A DNA stretch of 64,000 bases from Thermococcus radiotolerans (GTDB lineage Archaea > Methanobacteriota_B > Thermococci > Thermococcales > Thermococcaceae), in assembly GCF_002214565.1 (NCBI RefSeq), contig NZ_CP015106.1, positions 1,488,001 through 1,552,000 of the forward strand, given 5' to 3'. Shown here piece by piece: positions 1 to 8,371 of this stretch. A program made the translations under genes and the position numbers. The stretch's first letter is position 1; each line of letters begins with the position of its first letter. Below the pieces are notes generated by a model. That model saw only the letters and a list, made by a program, of their open reading frames with translations. It had not been told where the DNA came from and ran no database searches.

Positions 1-2
1 TT

Positions 3-110
3 GAGTTTGGCCTCGGAATGAGCACGGGGGAGGCCCTCTTCGTCGGTTTCGCGGCATTCAGCGGATACACCCTCCACCTGCTCCTCGACAGGGAGGTTTC
101 CCTCCTTTAA
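3..110 (+). CDS. 3' end of a gene of unknown product (partial)
   Basis: Only the last 35 codons are in the window, ending with TAA at 108-110. The frame is open from the first full codon at base 3. The peptide is hydrophobic and contains GYTLHLLLD shortly before its end, which recalls the C-terminal part of YdjM/DUF457-type membrane metal-dependent hydrolases, but this is too short to assign. It ends about 45 bases before the trxB promoter. Confidence 0.6.
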   Translation, partial: EFGLGMSTGEALFVGFAAFSGYTLHLLLDREVSLL

Positions 111-155
111 CCCACCACTTTTTGTCCCGAATTGGCACATGATTGTCCCGCAATG

Positions 156-163
156 TTTTTAAG
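156..163 (+). promoter_or_regulatory. TATA-like box upstream of trxB
   Basis: TTTTTAAG lies in the short gap after the upstream stop. An initiation site about 26 bases downstream would fall close to the trxB ribosome binding site GGAGGTGA at 186-193. Inferred from spacing only. Confidence 0.5.
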
Positions 164-199
164 TGTCCAACCCAAGGTTAGGAACCGGAGGTGAGAGAG

Positions 200-1192
200 A
201 TGTTCAGCCTGGGAGGATTCTCACGCGGAGGCGAATACGAAAACAAGACCTGGGACGTGCTCATCATCGGTGCAGGTCCGGCGGGATTCACCGCGGCGAT
301 ATACGCGGCGCGCTTCGGCCTTGAGACCCTGATACTCAGCAAGGACCTCGGAGGAAACATGGCCCTCACGGACCTGATAGAGAACTACCCCGGCTTTCCG
401 GAGGGAATCAGCGGCTCCGAACTGACCAACAGGATGCACGAGCAGGTCAAGAAGCTCGGCGTTGAGGTCATCTTCGACGAGGTTGAGCGCATAGACCCGA
501 CGGAGTGCGCCTACTACGAGGGGCCGTGCAAGTTTGCCATCAAGACCAAGAACGGCAAAGAGTACAAGGCGAAGACCATAATCATAACCGTCGGCGCCGC
601 GCCGAGAAAGCTCCACGTGCCCGGGGAGGAGGAATTCACCGGAAGGGGCGTTTCCTACTGCGCGACCTGCGACGGCCCGCTCTTCAAGGGCAAGAAGGTT
701 GTCGTCGTCGGCGGCGGAAACACCGCACTTCAGGAGGCGCTCTACCTCAAGAGCATAGGCGTCGACGTCACGCTCGTTCACAGGCGCGACAAGTTCAGGG
801 CCGACAAGATACTCCAGGACAGGTTCAAGGAGAGCGGCATTCCGGCGATACTCAACACCGTCGTGACCGAGATCAAGGGCGACGGCAAGGTCGAGGCCGT
901 GAAGCTCAGGAACCGCGTGACCGGCGAGGAGACCGAGATGCCCGTTGACGGCGTCTTCATATTCATCGGCTACGAACCCAAGACAGACTTCGTCAAGCAC
1001 CTCGGAATAACCGACGAGTACGGCTACATACCGGTCGATATGTACATGCGCACGAAGGTGAAGGGCATCTTTGCCGCGGGGGACATAACCAACGTCTTCA
1101 AGCAGATCGCGGTAGCTGTAGGTCAGGGAGCGATAGCGGCAAACTCCGCCAAGGAGCTCCTCGAGGAGTGGAACTCAAAGGTCGTGGAGTGA
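200..1192 (+). CDS. trxB: Thioredoxin reductase
   Basis: Cytoplasmic flavoprotein disulfide reductase that passes electrons from NAD(P)H through FAD to a thioredoxin or protein disulfide oxidoreductase. The sequence shows the N-terminal FAD dinucleotide motif GAGPAG, the redox-active CATC pair at about residues 154-157, a central NAD(P) motif VVGGGNTA, and a C-terminal FAD motif GIFAAGD. The length, 330 residues, is usual for the low-molecular-weight TrxR family. I chose the ATG at 200 rather than the GTG at 191, because GGAGGTGA at 186-193 overlaps that GTG and is well spaced for the ATG. From memory the T. kodakarensis orthologue is TK2100. It appears to be a single-gene transcript followed by a T-rich stretch. 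Confidence 0.95.
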   Translation: MFSLGGFSRGGEYENKTWDVLIIGAGPAGFTAAIYAARFGLETLILSKDLGGNMALTDLIENYPGFPEGISGSELTNRMHEQVKKLGVEVIFDEVERIDPTECAYYEGPCKFAIKTKNGKEYKAKTIIITVGAAPRKLHVPGEEEFTGRGVSYCATCDGPLFKGKKVVVVGGGNTALQEALYLKSIGVDVTLVHRRDKFRADKILQDRFKESGIPAILNTVVTEIKGDGKVEAVKLRNRVTGEETEMPVDGVFIFIGYEPKTDFVKHLGITDEYGYIPVDMYMRTKVKGIFAAGDITNVFKQIAVAVGQGAIAANSAKELLEEWNSKVVE

Positions 1193-1291
1193 TTTTCCAC
1201 TACCTCTCGTTCTTTTCTCTCGGCGTTTTTCGGACTGCAGTTTTGGGAATCGAGGTATTCCCCGATTCTCTCGAAAATTCTTCGGTCAAAG

Positions 1292-1320
1292 ATGTTCATT
1301 GATGAACATAGGGTTATATA
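1292..1320 (+). promoter_or_regulatory. 18-bp palindrome abutting the TATA box of the aminotransferase gene
   Basis: ATGTTCAT-TG-ATGAACAT at 1292-1309 is a perfect 8-bp inverted repeat with a 2-base centre. It is followed directly by GGTTATATA at 1312-1320, a good TATA box for the gene starting at 1352. A protein bound here would touch the BRE/TATA region, so this is a likely operator. The regulator is unknown. Confidence 0.6.
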
Positions 1321-1351
1321 GGATAAACCCCATCCCCCATCGGTGATGCAC

Positions 1352-2689
1352 ATGGTGGTTAGACCGAACGTTAAAGAACTCCCCGGACCCAAGGCCAAGG
1401 AGGTTATTGAGAAGAACTTTGAGGCCCTCGCAGTTACTACACAGGACCCGGAGACCCTCCCGATAGTCATCGACCACGGAGATGGAATCCTCGTTTACGA
1501 CGTTGATGGAAACACCTTCTACGACTTCGGAAGCGGTGTCGGCGTTCTCAACGTCGGACACGCCCACCCGAGGGTCGTCAAGGCCGTTAAGAGGCAGGCC
1601 GAGAAGTTCACCCACTTCGCTCTGAACGACTTCTTTTACGAGAACGCCATAGTACTCGCCAACAAGCTCGCCGAGCTTGCCCCGGGCGACTTCCCGAAGA
1701 AAGTGGTTTACCAGAACAGCGGTGCAGAGGCCAACGAGGCCATGATGAAGCTCGTCAAGTACGGCACCGGAAGGAAGAGGTTCATCGCCTTCTACCACGC
1801 CTTCCACGGAAGGAGCCAGGCCGTTCTCAGCCTCACCGCCAGCAAGTGGGTTCAGCAGGACAGGTTCTTTCCGACCATGCCTGGAGTCGAGCACATACCC
1901 TACCCGAACCCCTACAGGAACCCCTGGCACATAGACGGTTACGCCGAGCCGGACGAGCTCGTCAACCGCGTTATCGAGTTCATCGAGGAGTACGTCTTCA
2001 GGCACGTCCCGCCCCACGAGGTCGGAGCCATAGTCTTCGAGCCGATACAGGGTGAGGGCGGCTACGTCGTCCCGCCGAAGAACTTCTTCAAGGAGCTCAA
2101 GAAGCTCGCCGACAACTACGGGATACTCCTCGCCGACGACGAGGTTCAGATGGGCGTCGGAAGGACCGGAAAGTTCTGGGCCATCGAGCACTTCGACGTT
2201 GCACCGGACACCATCCAGTTCGGTAAGGCCATAGGCGGCGGAATCCCCTTAGCGGGTGTCGTCCACAGAGCCGATATTGCCTTTGACAAGCCGGGCAGGC
2301 ACGCCTCGACCTTCGGCGGCAACCCTGTTGCAATAGCGGCCGGAATAGAGGTCGTCGAGATAGTCAAGGAGCTCCTCCCGCACGTTCAGGAGGTTGGAGA
2401 CTACCTCCACAAGCGCCTCGAGGAGCTTCTCGAGAAGTACGAGGTCATCGGAGACGCCAGAGGTCTCGGACTTGCCCAGGCGGTCGAGATCGTCAAGAGC
2501 AAGGACACCAAGGAGAAGAACCCCAAGCTCAGGGATGCCATCGTCAAGGAGGCCGTCAAGCGCGGGCTCATACTCCTCGGCTGCGGCGACAACAGCATAA
2601 GGTTCATACCGCCGCTGACCATCAAGGAGGAGGAGATAGACGTCGCGATGGAGATATTCGAGGAGAGCCTCAAGGCCGCTCTCCAGTGA
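1352..2689 (+). CDS. Class III PLP aminotransferase, probable ornithine omega-aminotransferase
   Basis: Fold-type I PLP enzyme of the GABA/ornithine aminotransferase family, 445 residues. The PLP lysine is in FGKAIGGG (about Lys292), and the family motifs [12 protein letters not shown] and DDEVQ are all visible. Thermococcales carry several paralogues, some of which are aminotransferases and others amino-acid racemases, so sequence alone does not fix the substrate. The position just after trxB matches T. kodakarensis TK2101, which I recall as an ornithine omega-aminotransferase needed for proline synthesis. The start is ATG 1352, behind GGTGATG. GTG 1343 and ATG 1346 overlap that binding site and are less likely. 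The palindrome at 1292-1309 suggests specific regulation. Confidence 0.85.
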   Translation: MVVRPNVKELPGPKAKEVIEKNFEALAVTTQDPETLPIVIDHGDGILVYDVDGNTFYDFGSGVGVLNVGHAHPRVVKAVKRQAEKFTHFALNDFFYENAIVLANKLAELAPGDFPKKVVYQNSGAEANEAMMKLVKYGTGRKRFIAFYHAFHGRSQAVLSLTASKWVQQDRFFPTMPGVEHIPYPNPYRNPWHIDGYAEPDELVNRVIEFIEEYVFRHVPPHEVGAIVFEPIQGEGGYVVPPKNFFKELKKLADNYGILLADDEVQMGVGRTGKFWAIEHFDVAPDTIQFGKAIGGGIPLAGVVHRADIAFDKPGRHASTFGGNPVAIAAGIEVVEIVKELLPHVQEVGDYLHKRLEELLEKYEVIGDARGLGLAQAVEIVKSKDTKEKNPKLRDAIVKEAVKRGLILLGCGDNSIRFIPPLTIKEEEIDVAMEIFEESLKAALQ

Positions 2690-2792
2690 TCTCCTCCCTT
2701 TTCTCATCCATTTCCTATCAACCTCCCCAAAGTCGCGATCCCGAAAAGTCAAGTTTTTAAAGTTATAACTTGAAATTCTCTCGGTGGTGAAC

Positions 2793-3392
2793 ATGGTGGA
2801 CCTGACCGAGATGCTCGAACCCTACGGTCACTACGTGCTCGGGGGCGCTGTGGTCATTTTCCTCGCGTACGTCTGGGCAAAGAGAAAGGAGTACCAGGCA
2901 CCGGCGACGATAGCCCTCTCGGCCATCCTAGCGGCGGTCGTGGCGATAGCAACGAACCTGGTAAAGGTTCCAACACCTGCCACGGGAGGCTACATCAACT
3001 TCGGAGACACGATGGTCATGTTCTCGGCAATGGTGTTCGGCCCGGTCGTGGGTGTCTTCGCCGGAGGCGTCGGCTCGGCCCTCGGTGACATCATGGGCGG
3101 CTACGCGGGATGGGCCCCGATAACGCTAGTGGTTAAGGGCCTCGAGGGTCTTGCAATCGGATACATCGCCAGAAGGAGCGATAACGTCTCGACGATGGTC
3201 ATAGCGGGCATCGTCGGCGGCATTATAATGGTCTCCGGCTACTTCCTCTTCGAGGCGTACATGTTCGGAGTCCCCGCGGCGCTCACCGAGGTGCCAGGAA
3301 ACATACTCCAAGCCGTTACGGGAATACTCGTGGGCACGGGACTGGCAACGATAATAAAGAAGAGGTATCCGGAGGTCGTCGATTTAATTTAG
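2793..3392 (+). CDS. ECF transporter S component (vitamin uptake family)
   Basis: Integral membrane protein of about 199 residues with five or six hydrophobic segments. The stretch INFGDTMVMFSAMVFGP followed by a glycine-rich GGVGSALGDIMGGYAG segment is typical of substrate-binding S components of energy-coupling factor transporters. Such proteins bind a vitamin or precursor and use a shared EcfAAT module, which is not present here, so the substrate is unknown. The start is ATG 2793 behind GGTGGTGA. A TATA-like TTTTTAAAG lies at about 2753-2762. The stop overlaps the converging shell-like gene by four bases. Confidence 0.8.
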   Translation: MVDLTEMLEPYGHYVLGGAVVIFLAYVWAKRKEYQAPATIALSAILAAVVAIATNLVKVPTPATGGYINFGDTMVMFSAMVFGPVVGVFAGGVGSALGDIMGGYAGWAPITLVVKGLEGLAIGYIARRSDNVSTMVIAGIVGGIIMVSGYFLFEAYMFGVPAALTEVPGNILQAVTGILVGTGLATIIKKRYPEVVDLI

Positions 3393-3682
3393 ACTTCCAG
3401 CCTCTTCAATTCTTCCCACATTTCGCTTTCCTTCAGGAGAGGCTCGACGGAGATTCTCCTGGATGCCCTCTTCATCTGCCCCAGGTATTTCGAATCGGCG
3501 ACGACCGCGTCGTAGCCCAGTTCCTCGATTTTGTATATCCTCAGCCTGCAGTCCCTGAGCATTCCAGCAGCGTACTCGAGGAAGCCAGGTCCGACGAGGA
3601 GTATGTCGGGTTCGAGCCCTTCCGCCTGGAGCTCCTCAATGGCCCTGCCGAGGATGTCCTTGATCTCGTTAATTCCCTGCAT
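3389..3682 (-). CDS. Family 4 encapsulin-like small shell protein (DUF1884-like), paired with deoC
   Basis: Acidic 97-residue protein. Its ATG lies 14 bases inside the 3' end of deoC, with GGAGG inside the deoC coding region as binding site, so the two are translationally coupled. The segment [15 protein letters not shown] and the small size fit the DUF1884 group (recalled structure: Pyrococcus PF0899). This group was later proposed to be family 4 encapsulins, stand-alone versions of the HK97-fold A-domain. One recalled subgroup sits next to deoxyribose-phosphate aldolase, as here. The family assignment is from memory and local pattern. Assembly into a compartment and DeoC as cargo are inferences. 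Confidence 0.65.
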   Translation of the reverse strand: MQGINEIKDILGRAIEELQAEGLEPDILLVGPGFLEYAAGMLRDCRLRIYKIEELGYDAVVADSKYLGQMKRASRRISVEPLLKESEMWEELKRLEV

Positions 3683-4352
3683 CCCTAGCTCCCTCCACGA
3701 TTTTTACTCCACTCGAAGTTCCAATCCTCGTTGCGCCGGCCTCTATCATCGCCAGGGCCTGCTCGTAGGTTCTGATACCCCCAGCAGCCTTGACCCCCAT
3801 CTCCGGGCCGACGACCTTTCTCATGAGCCTGACGTCCTCAACGGTGGCACCGCCGGTTCCAAAGCCGGTGGATGTCTTAACGAAGTCCGCTCCAGCTTCT
3901 TTCGCCAGCTCACAGGCCTTTACCTTCTCCTCCTCGGTGAGGTAGCAGGTCTCTATGATCACCTTGACCTTCGCGCCCCTCTCGTGGGCAACCTTGACGA
4001 CCTCGGCTATGTCCCGCCTGACGTAATCGTAATCGCCGTCCTTGAGGGCGCCGATGTTGATGACCATGTCCAGCTCATCCGCGCCGTCCTCCAGGGCCTT
4101 TCTAGCCTCTGCGACCTTCACCTCAGTCGGGGTCGCCCCGAGGGGGAAGCCTATGACGCTGGCAACCTTCACGTCGGCGTTCTTCCCGCTCAGGTAGTCC
4201 TTGGCGAGCTTGACCCGGTAGGGGTTGACGCAGACCGCGTAGAACCCGTACTCTATCGCCTCATCGCAGAGCTTCTTAATATCATCGGCGGTAGCATAGG
4301 GTTTGAGGTTCGTATGGTCAATATACTTGGCGACATCGATGTGATCACCCAT
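3669..4352 (-). CDS. deoC: Deoxyribose-phosphate aldolase
   Basis: Class I aldolase that cleaves 2-deoxyribose 5-phosphate to glyceraldehyde 3-phosphate and acetaldehyde in nucleoside breakdown. About 227 residues, with TIM-barrel family landmarks: [11 protein letters not shown] at the N-terminus, the Schiff-base region [14 protein letters not shown] with its lysine, and [13 protein letters not shown] carrying the second lysine. The start is the ATG at 4352, which has GGTGAT a few bases upstream. TTG 4364 and ATG 4358 lie in or before that site. It is followed by the overlapping shell-like gene at 3389-3682, and this pairing is the notable feature. T. kodakarensis TK2104 is the orthologue from memory. 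Confidence 0.95.
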   Translation of the reverse strand: MGDHIDVAKYIDHTNLKPYATADDIKKLCDEAIEYGFYAVCVNPYRVKLAKDYLSGKNADVKVASVIGFPLGATPTEVKVAEARKALEDGADELDMVINIGALKDGDYDYVRRDIAEVVKVAHERGAKVKVIIETCYLTEEEKVKACELAKEAGADFVKTSTGFGTGGATVEDVRLMRKVVGPEMGVKAAGGIRTYEQALAMIEAGATRIGTSSGVKIVEGARDAGN

Positions 4353-4494
4353 AATCATCACCAATAACTACTTTCCCTGAAGGTATTTAGACTTTTTCTC
4401 CTCAAAAATGGGCAAATTATCGGAAAATCTGCAGAGTTTCATTGAATCTTCGCCGATTTGTTGGCAAAGTCTGCCATGGGATGAAGAAACCACA

Positions 4495-4809
4495 TCATCG
4501 TGTGGAATCTCCAAGCCGCTTCAGGAACTCAACGAACCTCTCCGCAACAGCTTCATCGTCCAGGATGGGCTTCTCGTTCCCGGCGGCTATGCGTTCAAGA
4601 ACCTCAACGGCGTTGTCCCAGTTCTCCTCAAGGCCCCTCCCCTTCGGAATCGGATTCCTCAGAACGTGCCATCTCCCAGTTGGCGGGTCGTAGAACAGCA
4701 CCCTGGGGATGTAGTCCAAGTCCATGAACGTGTTGTCCAGGCTGAGCTCTATCCGGAGGCCATCGACCTCGACGAAGCCATCCTCACGCAGCAGTTTCTT
4801 CCAGTCCAT
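4495..4809 (-). CDS. Hypothetical protein, 104 residues
   Basis: I do not recognise this small soluble protein. It has no signal peptide or membrane segment. It carries a WHVLRNPIPKGRGLEENW stretch and a C-terminal helix-rich part. The ATG at 4809 has no clear ribosome binding site. However, a TATA-like TTTTAAA lies about 25 bases upstream on this strand (near 4830-4837), which fits a leaderless transcript starting at or near the ATG. The upstream CGP-CTERM gene ends only 30 bases before it. Confidence 0.65.
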   Translation of the reverse strand: MDWKKLLREDGFVEVDGLRIELSLDNTFMDLDYIPRVLFYDPPTGRWHVLRNPIPKGRGLEENWDNAVEVLERIAAGNEKPILDDEAVAERFVEFLKRLGDSTR

Positions 4810-4839
4810 GGGGGAAGGTTGGAGGGGGAGTTTAAAAGC

Positions 4840-6051
4840 TCATCTCCTCCCCGCGAAGGCAGCCAGCAACGCCAGCAGAACCACAACTCCAGGTCCGCAT
4901 ATTCCGCCGGATTCCCTGGGGGACGTTTGCGAGCCCGATGGTGGAGCCGTCGCCGTCGGGCCAAAGTACGCAGTTCCGTTCGGGAGGGCGTGCTCTGAGA
5001 CCGTCCTCGAAAAGCACTTCACGAGAAGCGGATCCTTGCTCTCGTGGTACGGTATCCAGGCGTAGCTTCCGTTTTCGGTCTCGTACCACCCTATCTTCGA
5101 GTTGTGGCCGGCAAAGCCCCACTCAACAGTTTTGGCTATCTCGTCGACGTCTCCTTCATCCATTTTGACGACACCGCCCTCAATCAGCCACTCCAGCTCC
5201 GCCCGGATGGCCTTCGAGGCGTTCAACGCTCCGGGATCAACTCCGGGGACGAATTCCCCTCCCCCAATACTCTGGACAAAGGTCAGCTTCGGGTCGCATG
5301 TAATCCCGAAGGCCCCGAGGAAGTCCTTGAGGGCGGCTTCAATCTCCACATCCCCCTTGTTAACGGCAACAACGTCCACCCTCATAATCCCGGCGCGGAT
5401 GACGGATGACGGATCAAGGCCATGCTCCCTTAGGCAGGACTCAAAGGCAGGGTTGGGCTTCCAGGTGCAGAGGCCGTTGACGCAGCCGCAGCTCGTCAGC
5501 GAGAGGCAGTCGTACCAAGGCTTGTAAACGCAGGGCGTCACTATCTCCCGGGCTTCCTCTTTGGGGGCGCAGACTTCCCCGGAGCAGCCTCCCGTGGCAC
5601 AGTCGGCGTCGGAGGTGCACTCGTTGCCCATTACAGGAGTCAGCGCTATCGTGACCCCGCTTCTAACGAACGTGGTGTTGTCCCTGGTTTTCCACCCATC
5701 GGCAATGAGCCTCTCCACAGCGTCGGAGGTCAGGAAAATCGACGCGTTGAGCGCCGCGCGTGAGATGTTATAAGACTTCCACTCCAGAGGGATTCCAACC
5801 CTCACGTGGAGGCCGTCGCTTTCGTTCCAGACGAGGACGTAAAGCCTCCTATCGTAGTGGGAGCGGAAGACGAAGGTACCGTTTTCAGGGAGAACGTAAT
5901 GGACAACCTTAAAGCGCCAGAGCTCGTAGGTTATCCCGGGCTTGTTCAGAACGACTTCGACCGCGTAGGAATCTGCCGGGGTCATGCATGCCCTCACAAT
6001 GGGGGTCACCGTGAACATCAGAAGGATTATGAAAGCCATGATCCTCTTCAT
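4840..6051 (-). CDS. CGP-CTERM-anchored cysteine-rich surface protein
   Basis: Predicted exported protein of 403 residues. It has an N-terminal signal peptide ([19 protein letters not shown] then AC), and a cysteine-rich block of about ten cysteines within 65 residues near residue 145-210. It ends in [18 protein letters not shown] followed by GRR. This last part is the CGP-CTERM sorting signal of Thermococcales: a Cys-Gly-Pro motif, a transmembrane stretch and basic residues. The cysteine block resembles the 'eight-cysteine cluster' found in such anchored proteins. The start is ATG 6051, behind GGTGA. Frames that extend further upstream lack a binding site and run through the enolase promoter. 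Ligand and function are unknown. Confidence 0.85.
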   Translation of the reverse strand: MKRIMAFIILLMFTVTPIVRACMTPADSYAVEVVLNKPGITYELWRFKVVHYVLPENGTFVFRSHYDRRLYVLVWNESDGLHVRVGIPLEWKSYNISRAALNASIFLTSDAVERLIADGWKTRDNTTFVRSGVTIALTPVMGNECTSDADCATGGCSGEVCAPKEEAREIVTPCVYKPWYDCLSLTSCGCVNGLCTWKPNPAFESCLREHGLDPSSVIRAGIMRVDVVAVNKGDVEIEAALKDFLGAFGITCDPKLTFVQSIGGGEFVPGVDPGALNASKAIRAELEWLIEGGVVKMDEGDVDEIAKTVEWGFAGHNSKIGWYETENGSYAWIPYHESKDPLLVKCFSRTVSEHALPNGTAYFGPTATAPPSGSQTSPRESGGICGPGVVVLLALLAAFAGRR

Positions 6052-6126
6052 TTTTCTCACCGAATGGACTACGACGGCCAAATATATACGCCTATTCATC
6101 GCTTCGGCTCGGATTGAAGCTAAAAC

Positions 6127-6134
6127 CTTTATAT
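6127..6134 (+). promoter_or_regulatory. TATA box of enolase
   Basis: CTTTATAT preceded by AAAAC (BRE-like). Initiation about 26 bases downstream gives a short leader containing GAGGTGAT at 6156-6163. Confidence 0.65.
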
Positions 6135-6167
6135 GCCCTGCCGGGAATATCACCCGAGGTGATTGAG

Positions 6168-7460
6168 ATGGAGAATCCCTTTGAGATAACCGGAGTCGTT
6201 GCCAGGGAGATACTCGACAGCAGGGGAAACCCAACGGTCGAGGTTGAGGTTTACACGCCGATAAGCATGGGACGCGCTGCAGTCCCGAGCGGGGCCTCAA
6301 CCGGCACCCACGAGGCCCTGGAGCTCCGCGACGGCGGGAAGCGCTACCTCGGCAAGGGCGTTAGAAGGGCCGTCGAAAACGTCAACAAGATAATCGCACC
6401 CGAGATAGTTGGTATGGACGTCACCTGGCAGAGGGACATAGACAGCCTCATGCTCGAGCTTGACGGTACCGAGAACAAGAGCAACCTCGGCGCGAACGCT
6501 ATTCTGGGCGTTTCTCTGGCAGTCGCCAAGGCCGCCGCCAATGCACTCGGCCTCCCGCTCTACCAGTACATCGGCGGAACCAACGCCTACGTCATGCCCG
6601 TTCCGATGAGCAACGTCATCAACGGCGGAGTACATGCTGGCAACGAGCTCGACTTCCAGGAGTTCATGATAATGCCCGTTGGGGCCGGCTCCTTCAGGGA
6701 AGCCATAATGTGGGTTTCAGAGACCTACCACGTTCTCAAGGGAGTTATCGCCGATAAGTACGGCAAAGACGCCGTTAACGTTGGCGACGAGGGCGGCTTC
6801 GCCCCGCCGCTGAAGGAGCCCCACGAGCCGCTTGAACTCCTCATAAAGGCCATCGAGGAGGCCGGATACAAGCCGGGAGACGAGATTGCCTTCGCCATGG
6901 ACCCGGCCTCAAGCGAGTTCTTCCACCCGGACATCGGCAAGTACGTCGTCAACGGCAAGGAGTACACCAACGCCGAGCTCCTCGAGCTCTACAAGGAGCT
7001 CGTCTCAAGCTACCCGATAGTCTCCATCGAGGACCCGTTCCACGAGGGCGACTGGGAAGGCTTCGTCATGATAACCAAGGAACTCGGAGGCAAGATACAG
7101 ATAGTCGGCGACGACCTCTTCGTCACCAACCCGAAGAGAATAAGGAAAGGCATAGAAATGGGCGCAGCGAACGCGCTCCTCCTTAAGGTGAACCAGATTG
7201 GAACCCTCAGCGAGGCCATCGATGCCGCCTACACGGCTTTCCGCGCCGGCTACGGCGTCGTCGTCTCCCACCGCTCGGGTGAGACCGAGGATTCAACCAT
7301 AGCCGACCTGGCGGTTGCCCTCAACGCCGGCCAGATAAAGACCGGTGCTCCAGCCAGGAGCGACAGGAACGCCAAGTACAACCAGCTCATAAGAATTGAA
7401 GAGGAGCTCGAGGGAATAGCGGTCTATCCGGGCAGGAAGTTCCGCAACCCCTTCCTCTGA
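6168..7460 (+). CDS. eno: Enolase (phosphopyruvate hydratase)
   Basis: Glycolytic and gluconeogenic enzyme that interconverts 2-phosphoglycerate and phosphoenolpyruvate with Mg2+. 430 residues, full length. Visible landmarks are [26 protein letters not shown], the metal ligand regions [10 protein letters not shown] and [11 protein letters not shown], the catalytic lysine region [11 protein letters not shown], and [10 protein letters not shown] near the C-terminus. The ATG at 6168 follows GAGGTGAT, and the family N-terminus begins MENPFEI. Frame codons upstream are in the promoter. It is followed by a T-rich stretch and a membrane protein gene. Confidence 0.97.
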   Translation: MENPFEITGVVAREILDSRGNPTVEVEVYTPISMGRAAVPSGASTGTHEALELRDGGKRYLGKGVRRAVENVNKIIAPEIVGMDVTWQRDIDSLMLELDGTENKSNLGANAILGVSLAVAKAAANALGLPLYQYIGGTNAYVMPVPMSNVINGGVHAGNELDFQEFMIMPVGAGSFREAIMWVSETYHVLKGVIADKYGKDAVNVGDEGGFAPPLKEPHEPLELLIKAIEEAGYKPGDEIAFAMDPASSEFFHPDIGKYVVNGKEYTNAELLELYKELVSSYPIVSIEDPFHEGDWEGFVMITKELGGKIQIVGDDLFVTNPKRIRKGIEMGAANALLLKVNQIGTLSEAIDAAYTAFRAGYGVVVSHRSGETEDSTIADLAVALNAGQIKTGAPARSDRNAKYNQLIRIEEELEGIAVYPGRKFRNPFL

Positions 7461-7488
7461 TTTCTTTTCTTTAATTTTGGTGGAGCCG

Positions 7489-8157
7489 ATGGAGTTCAAG
7501 CCGGAGAAGCTCATAAGGCCCAGGCCGTTCCTCATTCTGGCTGAGTTATTCCTTCTGCTGGCGGCATTCGCCGCCACCGAGTCCTACAACGCCTCGATAG
7601 CCTGCCTCGGCGCTTCCACGGTTCTGTACTACGTAGGCATGACCGAGCTCGTGAGGGGAAGGCTCGGAAGGTGGGCGGTGAAGCGCTTCACGGTAGCGTA
7701 TCTCCTCAGGGCGCTCTCGTGGGTTCTTATGCTCGCCTCGGCGGCCTACACCTACTCGGCGGCCATAGAGAACATCTTCCCCTTCGGCCCGCAGGAGTTC
7801 GTGATAACCTCCGTGGTGGCGCTCGTGGGAGCGGGAATAAACTACCTCGCGGTCGGGATAAGGAACAGCGTGCTCTGGAAGATTGAGGGGCTGAAGATGA
7901 GCCTCTGGATGTCGAGGCTGAACTCGATAGTGCTGTTCCTCATGGCGGCGGTTCCGTTTCTGCCGGCACTCGCCAAGGCCGGCGAGGTAACCTGGCTCTT
8001 GGCAGTCCTAGCGGCCCCGATACTCGGTTCCTTCACGGTTCTCGCGATACTCGGAAAGCTGTTCTACCTCAGGTTCCTCCTGACCTTCGAGGAAACAGAA
8101 ACGTCCAGTCAGGGTTTTAAGCGGGAGGGCGGACTCCCGAAGTGGGAGGGAGACTGA
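7489..8157 (+). CDS. Multi-pass membrane protein of unknown function
   Basis: About 222 residues with roughly six hydrophobic segments and a charged C-terminal tail. I recognise no family motif. The start is taken as ATG 7489 behind GGTGGAG, and a TTG at 7477 is the alternative. The gap from enolase is only 28 bases. The TGA stop is followed directly by the ATG of a broken copy of the radical SAM gene at 8158, which carries its own GGGAGGGAGA binding site inside this gene. In an ancestor the two genes were probably directly adjacent. Confidence 0.75.
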   Translation: MEFKPEKLIRPRPFLILAELFLLLAAFAATESYNASIACLGASTVLYYVGMTELVRGRLGRWAVKRFTVAYLLRALSWVLMLASAAYTYSAAIENIFPFGPQEFVITSVVALVGAGINYLAVGIRNSVLWKIEGLKMSLWMSRLNSIVLFLMAAVPFLPALAKAGEVTWLLAVLAAPILGSFTVLAILGKLFYLRFLLTFEETETSSQGFKREGGLPKWEGD

Positions 8158-8203
8158 ATGACCAAAAAACTCAAAATTTACATTCCCGGTATCAAATTCC
8201 CCC
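8158..8203 (+). pseudogene. Truncated 5' copy of the LipS1-like radical SAM gene
   Basis: The first 15 codons here (MTKKLKIYIPGIKFP) match the first 14 of the intact gene at 8372 (MKKLKIYIPGIKFP) except for one extra codon. Beyond that, all four base differences in the shared codons are synonymous (AAA/AAG, ATT/ATC, CCC/CCA, GGT/GGC). Similarity stops abruptly and low-complexity hairpin DNA follows. The open frame runs on to 8361 with a composition unlike a protein. It is best read as the remnant of a tandem duplicate with a good ribosome binding site, not as a gene. Confidence 0.7.
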
Positions 8204-8212
8204 CGCAGGACC

Positions 8213-8344
8213 GGGGGGTTTCACCCCCCACGTCCTTGCTAACCCCCTCCCCCCGAACGTGGGGCTTCGCCCCACATAAATCGGGAAACCACGTTTCCCA
8301 AACCCTTCCTTCTCCTTTAAACACCGGAGGGGGGCAAAGCCCCC
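8213..8344 (+). repeat. Cluster of four short hairpins with 3-base loops
   Basis: Four near-perfect stem-loops follow one another: 8213-8229 (7-bp stem, loop TTC), 8259-8275 (GTGGGGC stem, loop TTC), 8283-8299 (GGGAAAC stem, loop CAC) and 8330-8344 (GGGGGC stem, loop AAA). The patch separates the broken and intact copies of the radical SAM gene. Base composition differs sharply from neighbouring genes, with long C and G runs. No coding potential is evident. Confidence 0.75.
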
Positions 8345-8371
8345 TACAACCCCCTTTCTGAGGTGAGTTAA

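Noticed and set aside
221-1000. Long open frame opposite trxB, and similar long frames opposite DP2 (35344-36792, 36796-37905) and cdc6 (40714-41715)
   Set aside because: They lie entirely within well-supported genes, have no ribosome binding site or promoter, and their composition is that of antisense to high-GC third-position coding sequence.
8158-8361. Open frame of 67 codons read as a separate short protein
   Set aside because: Only the first 15 codons resemble protein. The rest is low-complexity hairpin DNA rich in Pro and Ser codons.
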